Below are positions 1-9,800 of a stretch of DNA of 64,000 nt, piece by piece. A program made the position numbers and the translations under genes. The DNA is from Oscillospiraceae bacterium (lineage in GTDB: Bacteria > Bacillota > Clostridia > Oscillospirales > Ruminococcaceae). The stretch lies in assembly GCA_017848115.1 (NCBI GenBank), contig JAGAKZ010000011.1, forward strand, positions 62,001 to 126,000, in the 5' to 3' direction. Below the pieces are notes generated by a model. That model saw only the letters and a program-made list of their open reading frames with translations, was not told the origin of the DNA and did not search any database. Numbering within the stretch: the stretch's first letter is position 1; each line of letters starts with the position of its first letter.

Positions 1-694
1 CATTTGCTATTTTCTGATTAAGAGCAACACATTCGTCATTTAAACTTATATATTTCTCATAAGATTCACTGAATAAAGCGTATCTTTCAGCACTCATTTC
101 AGAATATTTTTCGCCGTCTATCGCTCCAAGATCAGCCTGCAATCCGGCCATAAGATTCATTATCTCAAGCAACCTGCCACTGTTATCCACCGGAGGTGCA
201 ACAGAATTTGCTTCATCTCTTGCTGCTATTGCATTATTAAGTGCATCTCTTGCCTGCGATATCGCCTGATTTTCTGCAAAGTAATCATTTGCAAGAGTCA
301 TTATAGCCTTTTCATATGCAAGCTTTGAAGTTTTTATTGTTTCTTCAAGCTGTTTGGCTTCAGCACTGTCTTCAGCCTGTTCAAGATAGAAAATAACCTG
401 TCCTTCTTTTATTTCCTGTCCTCTCTTGACTGCTACACGTTTTATATCTCTTGTTTCATCAGCAGTTACATCATATGTCTTATTTGCTTCGATCATAAGG
501 TCAAGTTCATAACTTCTTGACACTGAATCTCTCGACATTCTTGTAACCGAAACCTCAGGAAGAGAGTAATTCATAATTGTATTTGAAAAAAACGTAAGCA
601 AAAGCATAACAAGCAGAAAAACAATTATGATGTTTTTTACCCATTCTCTTCTGTTTCGCGGATTTGCGTTTTCTTTTATCTCTTTTGTTTCCAT
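1..694 (-). CDS. HlyD-like membrane fusion / efflux adaptor protein, C-terminus cut by window edge
   Basis: Reading leftward from the ATG at 694 gives an open frame of 231 codons that runs off the window. Residues about 18-38 form one hydrophobic N-terminal membrane anchor. A short beta-rich stretch follows (about 50-105, with GQEIKEGQVIFYLEQ, the biotinyl-lipoyl-like half typical of HlyD/MacA adaptors), then a long Ala/Glu-rich coiled coil. Adaptors of this family link an inner-membrane exporter to the outside; in Gram-positives they often serve MacB-like ABC exporters. A GGAAA ribosome site precedes the ATG. It starts 29 bases after the stop of a sugar-type permease and is probably in the same operon, which is an odd pairing. 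The substrate is unknown. Confidence 0.85.
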   Translation of the reverse strand, partial: METKEIKENANPRNRREWVKNIIIVFLLVMLLLTFFSNTIMNYSLPEVSVTRMSRDSVSRSYELDLMIEANKTYDVTADETRDIKRVAVKRGQEIKEGQVIFYLEQAEDSAEAKQLEETIKTSKLAYEKAIMTLANDYFAENQAISQARDALNNAIAARDEANSVAPPVDNSGRLLEIMNLMAGLQADLGAIDGEKYSEMSAERYALFSESYEKYISLNDECVALNQKIAN

Positions 695-723
695 TTTTCT
701 TTGATTTCCTTTCAGTAAAAAAA

Positions 724-1641
724 TTATCCCTTTATTCCTCCCGAATACGCTATACCCTCCACCAGATAATCTTCACCATAGAAGAACATAAGAAGTGTTG
801 GTATCATGTATATTACAGCAACCGCAAATGCCAATCCGACATCTCCAGAATTAATTTTTGAAAGAAATACAGACAACGGATGATAATCACTATCCGAAAG
901 CATAATAAGTGGCTGTTCAACCATATTCCAATAATCAATAAATAAAAGAAGTACCACTGAAAAAATAGCACTCTTTGAAAGCGGCAGGCATATCTGCGTA
1001 AAGATCTGTACCTCACCTGCTCCGTCAAGCTTTGCGGCTTCAATAAATGAAGTAGGTATTCTTCGCATTACTTTTGCAAGAAGAAAAACACTGAACGGTG
1101 CAAATATACCCGGCAATATAATAGACATTCTCGTATCAAGTAATCCGAGTGTATCAGCAACCAGATAGTTAGGAACGAGTGTTACCTGGTACGGCATAAG
1201 CATAAGTATTACATACAGAAAAAATAACAATTCCTTTAGTTTTCCACGATATCGGGCAAAACTGTAAGCAGCAAGACAAGCAACTATTATCTGAAACAGT
1301 ACTATCGGAACCACAAGTATAACAGAGTTCCAGAACTTCATAAGATAATCCGAACTTTTTAAAAGCACAGTCTTATACTGTTCAACTGATACTTTATCAG
1401 GTATCAGTTTAAGATTAAGTTTTTCAGATATGTAAGTCTTTTTTCCTTCACTTTCATCGAAGTTACTTATCATAGCGCCGTAGTTTGCGTTTATTTCTTT
1501 TTGTGTCATAAACGAATTGGCGATAGTCATAACTGTCGGAAACAAAAATAAAACTGCACACAATATCGCAAATATTGTAAGAAATACGTTTGCTACTTTC
1601 TGTCTTCTCTTTTGTTTTTTTACAGATACAGTTTTCATCAT
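724..1641 (-). CDS. Carbohydrate ABC transporter permease, MalG/UgpE type
   Basis: This 305-residue inner-membrane protein has an N-terminal membrane helix (about 18-40), an extracytoplasmic loop, and a binding-protein-dependent permease core with the EAA loop (EAAKLDGAGEVQIF, about 200-213) that docks on the ATPase. The C-terminus (EGIAYSGGIKG) matches the usual ending of MalG-type permeases. It overlaps the upstream MalF-type permease by four bases, so the two are translationally coupled and should form a heterodimeric sugar channel. No ATPase or solute-binding protein is encoded in the visible part. Sugar importers of Firmicutes often share a distant MsmK-type ATPase, but the binding protein would be expected nearby, perhaps beyond the left edge. 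The sugar cannot be read from sequence. Confidence 0.9.
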   Translation of the reverse strand: MMKTVSVKKQKRRQKVANVFLTIFAILCAVLFLFPTVMTIANSFMTQKEINANYGAMISNFDESEGKKTYISEKLNLKLIPDKVSVEQYKTVLLKSSDYLMKFWNSVILVVPIVLFQIIVACLAAYSFARYRGKLKELLFFLYVILMLMPYQVTLVPNYLVADTLGLLDTRMSIILPGIFAPFSVFLLAKVMRRIPTSFIEAAKLDGAGEVQIFTQICLPLSKSAIFSVVLLLFIDYWNMVEQPLIMLSDSDYHPLSVFLSKINSGDVGLAFAVAVIYMIPTLLMFFYGEDYLVEGIAYSGGIKG

Positions 1642-2534
1642 TCTACGTCCTTTCCGAACCAGTATTCAACTATAAACATTATACCGATAATAACAACCAT
1701 AACAATCGACATAATGATCGCAGCTGATGAAAGCTTCTGATATTCGAGAAGATTGAAAGTATTGTTCATAAAATGCTGTAACATATACAATGCATCAAAA
1801 GGATAATCCCCTGTAAGAAGGTAAACTTCTCTGAATATTTTAAATGAATTGATAAGTGATAATATTGTTACAAATAATATTGTCGGGGAAAGATACCTTA
1901 ACTTAAGATGGAAAAACTTATATATAGATCCTGCACCTTCTAAAGTTGCAACTTCCATAATATCTCCAGGTATATTTGAAATTGCTGCAAGGAACAATAT
2001 CATATTATAACCGAGGTTTTTCCATAAAAACATGATGATAACAACTACCATGCCCTGATTTGATTTAAGCCAGTCCACAGGCTGAGCTTCAAAAATCTCA
2101 AAAATCTGATTTACTGTTCCGTTTTTGTGAAACATAACCTGCCATATGAGTACTACCGATGCTATCGGAACCATCATAGGACAAAGGAATGACGCTCTTA
2201 ACTGACTTTTAAAAGGTATTTTTGAATCAAGTAAAAGAGCGAGCAGAAGCGACAAAACTACAACCAGTGGAACTGCAATAACTGAAAAAATTGTTGTGTT
2301 TTTCGCGGCGAGGACAAATGCCTCGTTTTCAATTATTGCCTTGAAATTATCCAGAAAAACAAACTCCTTGTTGATTGGGTTATCAATTATCGAATAATAA
2401 ATAACCACAAAAAAAGGCAATATAAAGAAAACCAGAACTCCAAGCAAACTCGGTGCAATAAAAGTAAGCTCCGTTGCCCGTTCACTGCCTTTAATGGTTC
2501 TGCTTTTTTTATTTGCCTTGACTTTTTTTCTCAA
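1638..2534 (-). CDS. Carbohydrate ABC transporter permease, MalF/UgpA type
   Basis: This 298-residue membrane protein starts with a basic cytoplasmic tail (MRKKVKANKKSRTIKG) and a first membrane helix at about 27-50, followed by the permease core with an EAA-like loop (EVATLEGAGSIYKFF, near 200). Size and order (MalF type before MalG type) are typical of sugar ABC importers. It is the first gene of a minus-strand operon driven by the promoter at 2621-2649. The next permease begins inside its stop codon. No ATPase or binding protein is visible in the operon, so the complex depends on partners elsewhere. Confidence 0.9.
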   Translation of the reverse strand: MRKKVKANKKSRTIKGSERATELTFIAPSLLGVLVFFILPFFVVIYYSIIDNPINKEFVFLDNFKAIIENEAFVLAAKNTTIFSVIAVPLVVVLSLLLALLLDSKIPFKSQLRASFLCPMMVPIASVVLIWQVMFHKNGTVNQIFEIFEAQPVDWLKSNQGMVVVIIMFLWKNLGYNMILFLAAISNIPGDIMEVATLEGAGSIYKFFHLKLRYLSPTILFVTILSLINSFKIFREVYLLTGDYPFDALYMLQHFMNNTFNLLEYQKLSSAAIIMSIVMVVIIGIMFIVEYWFGKDVE

Positions 2535-2610
2535 GTTTTCTCCTCCATTCTTTTTTTTAAAATAAAAAACATTTAGTTAACGTACTAAAACCTATAATAC
2601 AGTAGTAATA

Positions 2611-2649
2611 GTACAATATAATTGTACAACACAGTTAAAAGTGTGTCAA
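2611..2649 (-). promoter_or_regulatory. Promoter with overlapping palindromic operator for the permease-HlyD operon
   Basis: On the minus strand, TTGACA (2644-2649) is separated by exactly 17 bases from TACAAT (2621-2626), a near-consensus sigma-A promoter. A perfect inverted repeat GTACAAT-ATA-ATTGTAC spans 2611-2627, covering the -10 box and the start region. A repressor bound there would block transcription, which suits a sugar-inducible operon. The regulator is not in the window. The rest of the gap from 2535 to 2866 holds only AT-rich leader and the divergent promoter. Confidence 0.75.
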
Positions 2650-2783
2650 GATATTTTTTAAGAAATTAAGAATTTATTAAGATTTTTTTCTTAAATTTAT
2701 TTATGTTAAATAAATTTTCTTTTTTTATACAAACCATCTTATTCATTATGACTTAAGATTTAGCAAAGAGCCTCATCATCCAA

Positions 2784-2812
2784 TTGAACACAACTTTTGC
2801 TTATGGTATAAT
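2784..2812 (+). promoter_or_regulatory. Extended -10 promoter for the Na/Pi cotransporter gene
   Basis: TTGAAC (2784-2789), a 17-base spacer ending in TATGG, and TATAAT (2807-2812) form a sigma-A promoter with an extended -10. It lies about 70 bases before the first gene of the plus-strand cluster. Confidence 0.7.
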
Positions 2813-2881
2813 TTACAATGATGTGAACGAAAAAAATTCGAACACATAATTTCAATTTTATTACATATGGAGGAATACAAT

Positions 2882-4516
2882 TTGAGTATTACAGAAATTT
2901 TTGGTTTGCTTGGTGGTCTTGCGCTTTTCCTTTACGGAATGCAGATGATGAGTGACGGACTTGAAGACGTGGCAGGAAACCGCATGAAAAAAATTCTTGA
3001 AAAAATCACTTCAAACAGATTTCTCGGTGTAACTGTCGGCGCCGCAATAACAGCAGTTATACAATCTTCATCAGCTACAACAGTAATGGTCGTTGGATTT
3101 GTAAATTCAGGAATGATGACACTCAGACAAGCTGTATGGATTATCATGGGCGCTAACATAGGAACAACTATAACAGCACAGTTAATTACCCTTGATGTTG
3201 GAATGATTGCACCGTTACTCGCATTTATTGGTGTAGCTATGGTAGTATTTTTTAAAACTCCGAAAGTTAATTATATCGGAAAAATATTAGCCGGATTTGG
3301 TGTATTGTTTATCGGTATGGACATGATGGGAACCGCAATGGAACCACTTGAAAAAAGCGAAACTTTTATTTCTGTAATAACTAATTTCTCAAACCCACTT
3401 ATAGGAATACTTGCAGGAACACTTTTTACTGCTTTGATTCAGTCTTCTTCAGCCGCAGTAGGTATATTACAAACTCTTGCCGGTAATGGTCTGATTCCTT
3501 TTTCAAGCGCTGTATATGTCCTTTTCGGATCAAACATAGGTACCTGTATAACTGCAATTCTTGCTGCTATAGGAACAAATCGTGCAGCAAAAAGAACAAC
3601 TGTTATTCATCTTATGTTTAACATAATAGGTACTATTGTGTTCACTATTCTATGTGTTTCTATACCTGTTGCACAGCTTGTAGAATCTGTCACACCAAAT
3701 AATCCTACAGGACAAATCGCAAATATGCATACACTGTTTAACGTAACAACTACATTATTGTTACTTCCTTTCGGAGTATATATAGCTAAGATTGCTGAAA
3801 AAATTTTACCGGAAACAGAAGGTGCGTCTTCCACATCAATTCAGAAGCTTACAGAAGAGTTTCGCAGAAGCCGTACATCTCTTGGTTCTACAGCTGTACA
3901 TACTGACGTTCTTGCTCATGAGGTACGCAAAATTATCACCCTTGCCGGAGAAAACACCTCAAAAGCATATGGCGTTGTAATAGACAGAAACTACAAAGAA
4001 ATTGACAAAATAAACGATAATGAAAACATTATTGATAAACTAAATAATGAAATCTCTCAATATATTTCTAAAATCTTAGTTCATAACAATAATGGAACAA
4101 ACATTGAATCAGTGGAACAATATTTTCTTATAACAGGTAATGCTGAACGTATCGGTGACCATGCTGTAAATATCGCCGGATATACGAATGTTATCCAAAA
4201 TAAAAACATTGTTTTTTCAGAAAATGCAACAGAAGAACTAAGACAAATGCAGACGATCACATCAAATGCAATAGACAAGATATTGAACTTTGAACCGGAT
4301 ATAACAAAATGGCTTTCAGACATTGCTGCGACCGAACAGAAAATAGATGATATGACAAAAGAATACCGTGAAAAACATCTTCAAAGAATGCGTGAAGGTC
4401 AGTGTTCTCAGGAAGCATGTGTTCTTTATTCAGAATTACTCACTGATTTCGAAAGAATAGGTGATCATATATTAAATATTGCTCAGGCGTATTCAAAAAT
4501 AAATCACTCAGAATAA
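2882..4516 (+). CDS. Na/Pi cotransporter family protein with C-terminal PhoU domain
   Basis: The protein has two homologous halves of membrane helices, each with a QSSSAT/QSSSAA motif and a GANIGTT/GSNIGTC motif, the hallmark of NptA/SLC34-type sodium-phosphate symporters. The last ~220 residues are a PhoU-like helical domain with two signatures, ERIGDHAVNIA and ERIGDHILNIA. It imports phosphate with sodium; the PhoU tail probably senses or gates. An ATG at 2867 also opens this frame, but it lies inside the GGAGG ribosome site (2869-2873). The TTG at 2882, eight bases downstream of that site, is the better start and gives 544 residues. It is the first gene of a plus-strand run reaching the two-component pair. 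Confidence 0.9.
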   Translation: MSITEIFGLLGGLALFLYGMQMMSDGLEDVAGNRMKKILEKITSNRFLGVTVGAAITAVIQSSSATTVMVVGFVNSGMMTLRQAVWIIMGANIGTTITAQLITLDVGMIAPLLAFIGVAMVVFFKTPKVNYIGKILAGFGVLFIGMDMMGTAMEPLEKSETFISVITNFSNPLIGILAGTLFTALIQSSSAAVGILQTLAGNGLIPFSSAVYVLFGSNIGTCITAILAAIGTNRAAKRTTVIHLMFNIIGTIVFTILCVSIPVAQLVESVTPNNPTGQIANMHTLFNVTTTLLLLPFGVYIAKIAEKILPETEGASSTSIQKLTEEFRRSRTSLGSTAVHTDVLAHEVRKIITLAGENTSKAYGVVIDRNYKEIDKINDNENIIDKLNNEISQYISKILVHNNNGTNIESVEQYFLITGNAERIGDHAVNIAGYTNVIQNKNIVFSENATEELRQMQTITSNAIDKILNFEPDITKWLSDIAATEQKIDDMTKEYREKHLQRMREGQCSQEACVLYSELLTDFERIGDHILNIAQAYSKINHSE

Positions 4517-4538
4517 AAAGATACAGGAGAAAACTAAT

Positions 4539-4997
4539 TTGAAAAACAATATTTTTGTGACGTCGATTAAAGGATTTATCGTAGGTAGTACAATGCTCGT
4601 TCCCAGCGTAAGCGGCGGTTCAATGGCAATGATACTCGCCATTGCTCTTATTCTTCCGGGAATAAGTATATCATTTATGTTATTAATTATGGGAATATAT
4701 GAAAAGGTTATGAATGCAATAGGATCACTTGATATTTTTTATCTACTTCCACTTATAGCAGGTATAGTTATTGGCATTTTTATTTCTACCGGGTTACTTG
4801 AAAAAGCTATGATGCGTTATCCACAAGCAACTTATCTCATCATACTTGGTTTTATTCTCGGTTCGCTTCCGGATACTTTCCCGGGGCTACCTACATACCT
4901 TGAATGGATATATTGTTCGATCACTTTGGCACTGGGTTTCTCTTCGATATATTTTCTTTCTGCATTTGAAAATAAAAAATCGAGAAATTATAAATAA
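4539..4997 (+). CDS. DUF368 (PopT-like) membrane protein with a large internal deletion
   Basis: The frame opens with TTG after a GGAGA site. DUF368 proteins are usually 250-300 residues with two pseudo-repeats, each opening with a P-G-V/I-S-G signature. This one has 152 residues. The N-terminal signature (VPSVSGGSMAMILAI) runs directly into the start of the second repeat (ALILPGISISFMLLIMGIYEK), so roughly 100 or more residues of the first repeat are missing without loss of frame. The remaining second repeat (LLPLIAGIVIGIF, LGFILGSLPDTFPG) looks intact. Full-length DUF368 members have been linked to undecaprenyl-phosphate translocation. Whether this short form works, perhaps as a homodimer, is open. 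Confidence 0.75.
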   Translation: MKNNIFVTSIKGFIVGSTMLVPSVSGGSMAMILAIALILPGISISFMLLIMGIYEKVMNAIGSLDIFYLLPLIAGIVIGIFISTGLLEKAMMRYPQATYLIILGFILGSLPDTFPGLPTYLEWIYCSITLALGFSSIYFLSAFENKKSRNYK

Positions 4998-5040
4998 TTT
5001 ATAATTTTGTGGTATAATAAATATTCGGAGGGAAAACTTA

Positions 5041-6095
5041 TGAAAAACAAAAAAAGACTACTCGCTGATATCTTATTTATGCTGTTTATCCTTGCTCTTG
5101 ACTTTATTTTAAATCTTCTGCTTGGTTTTTATTTTGAAACGCAAACTCTTATACCTATGATATTTGTTCTCGGTGTTTTTTTGATATCGCTTAAAACCCA
5201 AGGATATATTTTAGGTATTACATCATCACTCATAAGTGTTGTACTTGTAAACTGGGCTTTTACATACCCGTATTATGAAATAGATCTTGTTACCCCTGAG
5301 TGTATAGTGTCGGCGGTTGCAATGCTTACAGTTGCTGTTTTGACAGGAACACTCACAATCAAAATCAAAAATACAGAAAAAATGAGAGCAGAAATAGAAA
5401 AAGAAAGTATGCGAGCAAATCTTCTAAGAGCAGTTTCCCATGATTTAAGAACACCACTGACAACGATCTACGGTTCATGTTCTGCTGTTATAGAAAACTT
5501 CAATCATCTTAAAAAAGAAGAACATATTCAGCTTTTGAATGAGATTCAGGAAGATTCCGAATGGCTTATACGTATGGTGGAAAATCTCTTATCTGTCACT
5601 CGAATCGATGGTCAAAAAGTAAATATAAAAAAATTACCTACGGTACTTGATGAACTTATAGATACTGTTCTTATAAAATTTAAAAAACGTTGTCCAAACC
5701 AGGAGATAGAAGTAAATATTCCGGATGACTTTATCTCTATTCCAATGGATGTTATGCTTATAGAACAGGTTCTTATAAATTTACTTGAAAATGCCGTCTA
5801 CCATGCAAAAGGCATGACCAAACTATGGCTTACTGTTACAGTCGAAAACAATTTGGCCAAATTTACTGTCAGCGATAACGGTTGTGGCATTGACGAAGAA
5901 ATTCTTCCGGAAATTTTCACCGGATATCTTGACAGAAAAAACACCAACATAGACAGTACTCGAAATAACATGGGAATCGGACTATCGGTATGTGCTACAA
6001 TTATTCGTGCCCATGATAGCGAAATATTCGCAAAAAACAATAAACCATGCGGTGCAGTATTTGAATTTACTTTAGAAACGGAGGACAATCAATGA
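5041..6095 (+). CDS. Sensor histidine kinase, KdpD C-terminal type (DUF4118)
   Basis: Translation from ATG 5041 (GGAGGG at 5027-5032, eight-base spacing) gives 351 residues. Residues about 8-112 form a four-helix DUF4118 membrane domain as in KdpD. There is a short linker, a HisKA domain with H-box AVSHDLRTPLT (His near 135), and an ATPase domain with N box INLLENAVYHA, G1 DNGCGIDE and G2 MGIGLSV. The KdpD N-terminal sensor and Usp domains are absent, and no kdpFABC genes are in the window, so potassium control is not implied. A TATAAT with extended context at 5013-5018 lies close upstream. It overlaps its response regulator by four bases. Confidence 0.88.
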
Positions 6096-6799
6096 ATAAC
6101 CGATACAAAATACTTGTAGTGGAAGATGAAAAAAACATACGCAGTTTTGTAAAAACAATTCTGAATGCAAATGAATATCAGGTAATTCTTTCAGACTCAT
6201 GCCAAAACGGCATAATGATGTTTACCTCATATATTCCTGATCTTGTAATACTCGATCTCGGATTACCTGACAAGGACGGGATTGAATTTATCAGATATGT
6301 ACGAACATCATCTGCAACACCAATTATTGTGCTCTCAGCACGGTCAACAGAAGAAGACAAAGTATCAGCTCTTGATGCAGGCGCAAATGATTATATCACA
6401 AAACCATTCGGGACAGCCGAACTTGTTGCCCGTATACGTGCCGCTCTGCGCAGCTACAGAGTTACTGAAAATGCAATTTTACCTGACGGAAAATTTACAC
6501 TTTTTGACTTATGCATTGATTATAACAAACGTATAGTAACAGTGGCAGGAAATGAAATAAAGCTCACACAGACAGAATACAATATCATGTCTTATCTTTC
6601 TCAAAACACCGACAAAGTATTGACATACGCAACAATAATCAAAGAAATATGGGGTTATGACGATGTTGGCAGTATAAAAAAATTGCAAGTAAACATGGCA
6701 AATATAAGAAAAAAATTAGGTTCAAAACCCGGAGAAACCAATTACATAATAAATGAACTTGGTGTTGGATACAGAATGAGAGATAAAACAAATATATAA
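6092..6799 (+). CDS. OmpR-family response regulator, KdpE-like
   Basis: The 235-residue protein has a receiver domain (acidic pair E11/D12, phosphoacceptor D55 in LVILDLGLPD, and lysine in DYITKPFG) and a C-terminal winged-helix DNA-binding domain ending in VGYRM. It starts within the ATGA overlap of the kinase gene and is followed by a strong terminator at 6807, so the pair ends this plus-strand run. Its targets are unknown. The upstream phosphate transporter and DUF368 genes are natural candidates, but no operator is evident. Confidence 0.9.
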   Translation: MNNRYKILVVEDEKNIRSFVKTILNANEYQVILSDSCQNGIMMFTSYIPDLVILDLGLPDKDGIEFIRYVRTSSATPIIVLSARSTEEDKVSALDAGANDYITKPFGTAELVARIRAALRSYRVTENAILPDGKFTLFDLCIDYNKRIVTVAGNEIKLTQTEYNIMSYLSQNTDKVLTYATIIKEIWGYDDVGSIKKLQVNMANIRKKLGSKPGETNYIINELGVGYRMRDKTNI

Positions 6800-6806
6800 A
6801 AATTTT

Positions 6807-6840
6807 AAGGTGTGGTAGGCTTTAGCCTTCCACACCTTTT
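6807..6840 (+). terminator. Rho-independent terminator, usable in both directions
   Basis: AAGGTGTGG-T-AGGC, loop TTTA, GCCT-T-CCACACCTT forms a 13-pair stem with one T-T mismatch, followed by a T run. It sits between the response regulator and the converging addB gene. Confidence 0.85.
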
Positions 6841-6882
6841 TCACTACTTAAAAATAATATCATCTATCATTGATGAAACTTC

Positions 6883-9800
6883 TTACCCTTCACTTCCGAG
6901 TATTTCTTCTTTTAACTTTTCTATATCATCAGGTAATATTCTCTCACGAACCCTCGGCATATTTCCGCATATTTCCCAATAATCACAATATGAACAAACA
7001 TCTTTGTTTTTATCATAAATTAAAGGTGAGGCAGAAATATTTCCACTGTACAGATCTTCAGCCATATCTTTAATAAGATGCTGTGTGTGTACACGAAGAT
7101 TTTCAAACTGTTTTCTTGTAAGACATGACGAAATAGTTTTATCAAGAATAAATGTTCCTTTCTTCCGTGCCTCACTTGTAAGTTTTGCAGGAATAAAAAC
7201 ACCTTCGATATTTTCCTCCATAGCATGCAGAACCGGCGCTTCCTTAAGCAAAACACCTGACATATGATAATATTTGTTTATATAGTCGCTCTTGTGTACA
7301 CTTCCCTCTCTGTCTCTGCCTATTGAGATTTTGCCGGATGGCATATAAAGAATACCGGCCGGAATAGTATTTCCGAAAGGGCTTTCTTTTCCGGTAACGG
7401 AAAAAAGATATAAAAGCAACTGCATATCAATACCGAATAAAATATTTTTCAGATTAAACACCTGAGTTCCTGTTTTATAGTCAACTATACGTATAAACTT
7501 TTCATTTCCATCATCAAAAATATCTATACGATCGATCTTTCCTTTTAGTATTATTTCCATTCCATCCGAAGTACGTACAGTAATTGGATTTACTCCGTTC
7601 TTTTCAGAAATTTCAAACTCATACCTTATCGGCATAAAATCTGACTGTTTTAATTCATCTCGAAGATGATTTACGAGAGAAAGTGTATCTTCTGCAAGAC
7701 GTTCAAACTGCTTATTAAATCTTATATCTTTTCCGAAGTTACCACCAAGATTTTCTTCTTTGTATTTATCTGAAAACTCATTTATATAACCCGTTATCTT
7801 TTCGTCAGAAAGCTCAAGAAATTCTTGCTTTGAAGAACAGTGCAGAAAAATATTTTCAAGACACATATGAACAAGGTTACCCATTTCAAGAAGATTTATT
7901 TCTTTTCTGTTTCTTGCCGCAATTTTAAGAGCATAGCGGCAGTAAAATTTAAAATGACAAAGATTATATTCCTGAAATGACGTAGCTGATATCATCAATC
8001 TGTCAGACATAAGCCCTCTCATAAGTGTGACATCTTTTATCCGATGGTCGCTTGCTACAGAAATACTGTCAAGATATTTTATTTTTTCTGAATACTCAGG
8101 AAGTTGCATAAGTGCTTCTTTGAGTGCTGATGTCTTTTCATTATTTTCTTTATATCTCTGAACATAATTATAATAAGCTGCTGCAGGTGTTGATGAATAA
8201 AAAACTATATCATAATCAGACGCAAAACTTTTGATATTTTCATCATACATATTTTGTATACTTCCGAGTATATATGATGGAAATCTCGCTGCACCTGACA
8301 GATCAGACAATGGATATGTCAGCAAAATTTCATCTGACGCGAGCGATAATATCCTGTAAACTGTAAAACGTTCGTCAGATAAAAGTCTTTCCGTATTCTT
8401 AGATATATCTATACCAATCTTAAGAAACGATTCTTTATCGCTGTCGCTTAAAAGCCCTGAAGACTTAACTGCAAAAGGGAAAATGCCTTCATTTACACCC
8501 AGGACAATTACTACCTTCGGATTATTAAGACGAGCTTTTTCTGCAGATACCACAGATACTATATCCAGTTTCTGAGGCGGACTAAGAAATTTGTTCTGTT
8601 TTAAGATAAGCACAAATAACTCTCTGAAAACTGCAAGTGATATTTTTTCATTTCCAAGCATTTCAACCATCACATCAAAAGCGTCTGTTATTGCATTCCA
8701 AAGCCTGTTAAGCTGTGAAGACATATCTGTAAATCCCAGCTCTTTATATGATACAATAAGATACTTTACCGACTCAATGATCTGATTTTTTTCAAGGAAA
8801 TCATAAATATACATACAAACCGTCCTGATGTCCTGTCCTGAACATTTTCTTTTTAATTCTAAAACAGGCACAACAAGTTTTTCTCTTATTTCTTCCGCTT
8901 TTTCATCTTCTTCACTGTCAGACGCTTCAAATTTCTCATTCCACATATCACCCTTAACGCCCCACTTATAGCAGTAGTTTTCAAGAATAGATATTTCATA
9001 AAGCTTTACATCAGTAAGACCTGTCTTGGCATAACGAAATATCGCCTCCGAATCAGGTTTATCCGCAGAACATAATTCAAGAAGTGACGTTATAAGCAAA
9101 ACCACAGATGTGTGCATGACTGAACGTTCGGTATCTATAAAATATGGGATATCATACCTCTCCATAGCACTTTCAAGTATAAATTCATAATCTGTAAGCT
9201 GTCTTGAAGTAATTGAAATATCTCCGTATTTTATACCTTTTTCTTTAATCAGATACCGTATATACGAACATACAAAATCCACCTCACTATAAATATCTCT
9301 TGCCTCAACTATTTTCACACAATTTTCCGAAGATACAGGTGGCACAGGTTTTCTGAAAATACTGTTGCTCAGATGATTTAAAGCTTGCGTACGCAGGTTA
9401 TTCTTATTAGAGGTTTTTATATCTTTGCATTCTTTACGATACTTTGAAACTATACTCATTATTCTGCGATATGTCATATCTGATATAGCAAAAACCGAAA
9501 ATTCATTTTGCCTATCACCATTTGTACATAACGAAATATAAAAATTTTCAGCTGATGCAATAGCTATATCAAGCATTTCAAATTCATCTGGACTAAAACT
9601 CTCAAATTCATCAACAAAAAAAACAGAACCTTCAAAAAAGTCATTCATATTTGCAATAGCTGCTGCTTCTGTAATATCAGTAAGACTATCCTTATATCCT
9701 TTTTCTCTCATTATTCTGTCATAAGTTGAATATATAACTGATATATCTGACGCTTTTTCACGTATTTTTTCATCAGCTCCGAGAATTTTTGATGTAAAGT

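Noticed and set aside
5041-6799. Potassium-responsive Kdp regulation
   Set aside because: The kinase lacks the KdpD N-terminal sensor domains and no kdpFABC genes are in the window.
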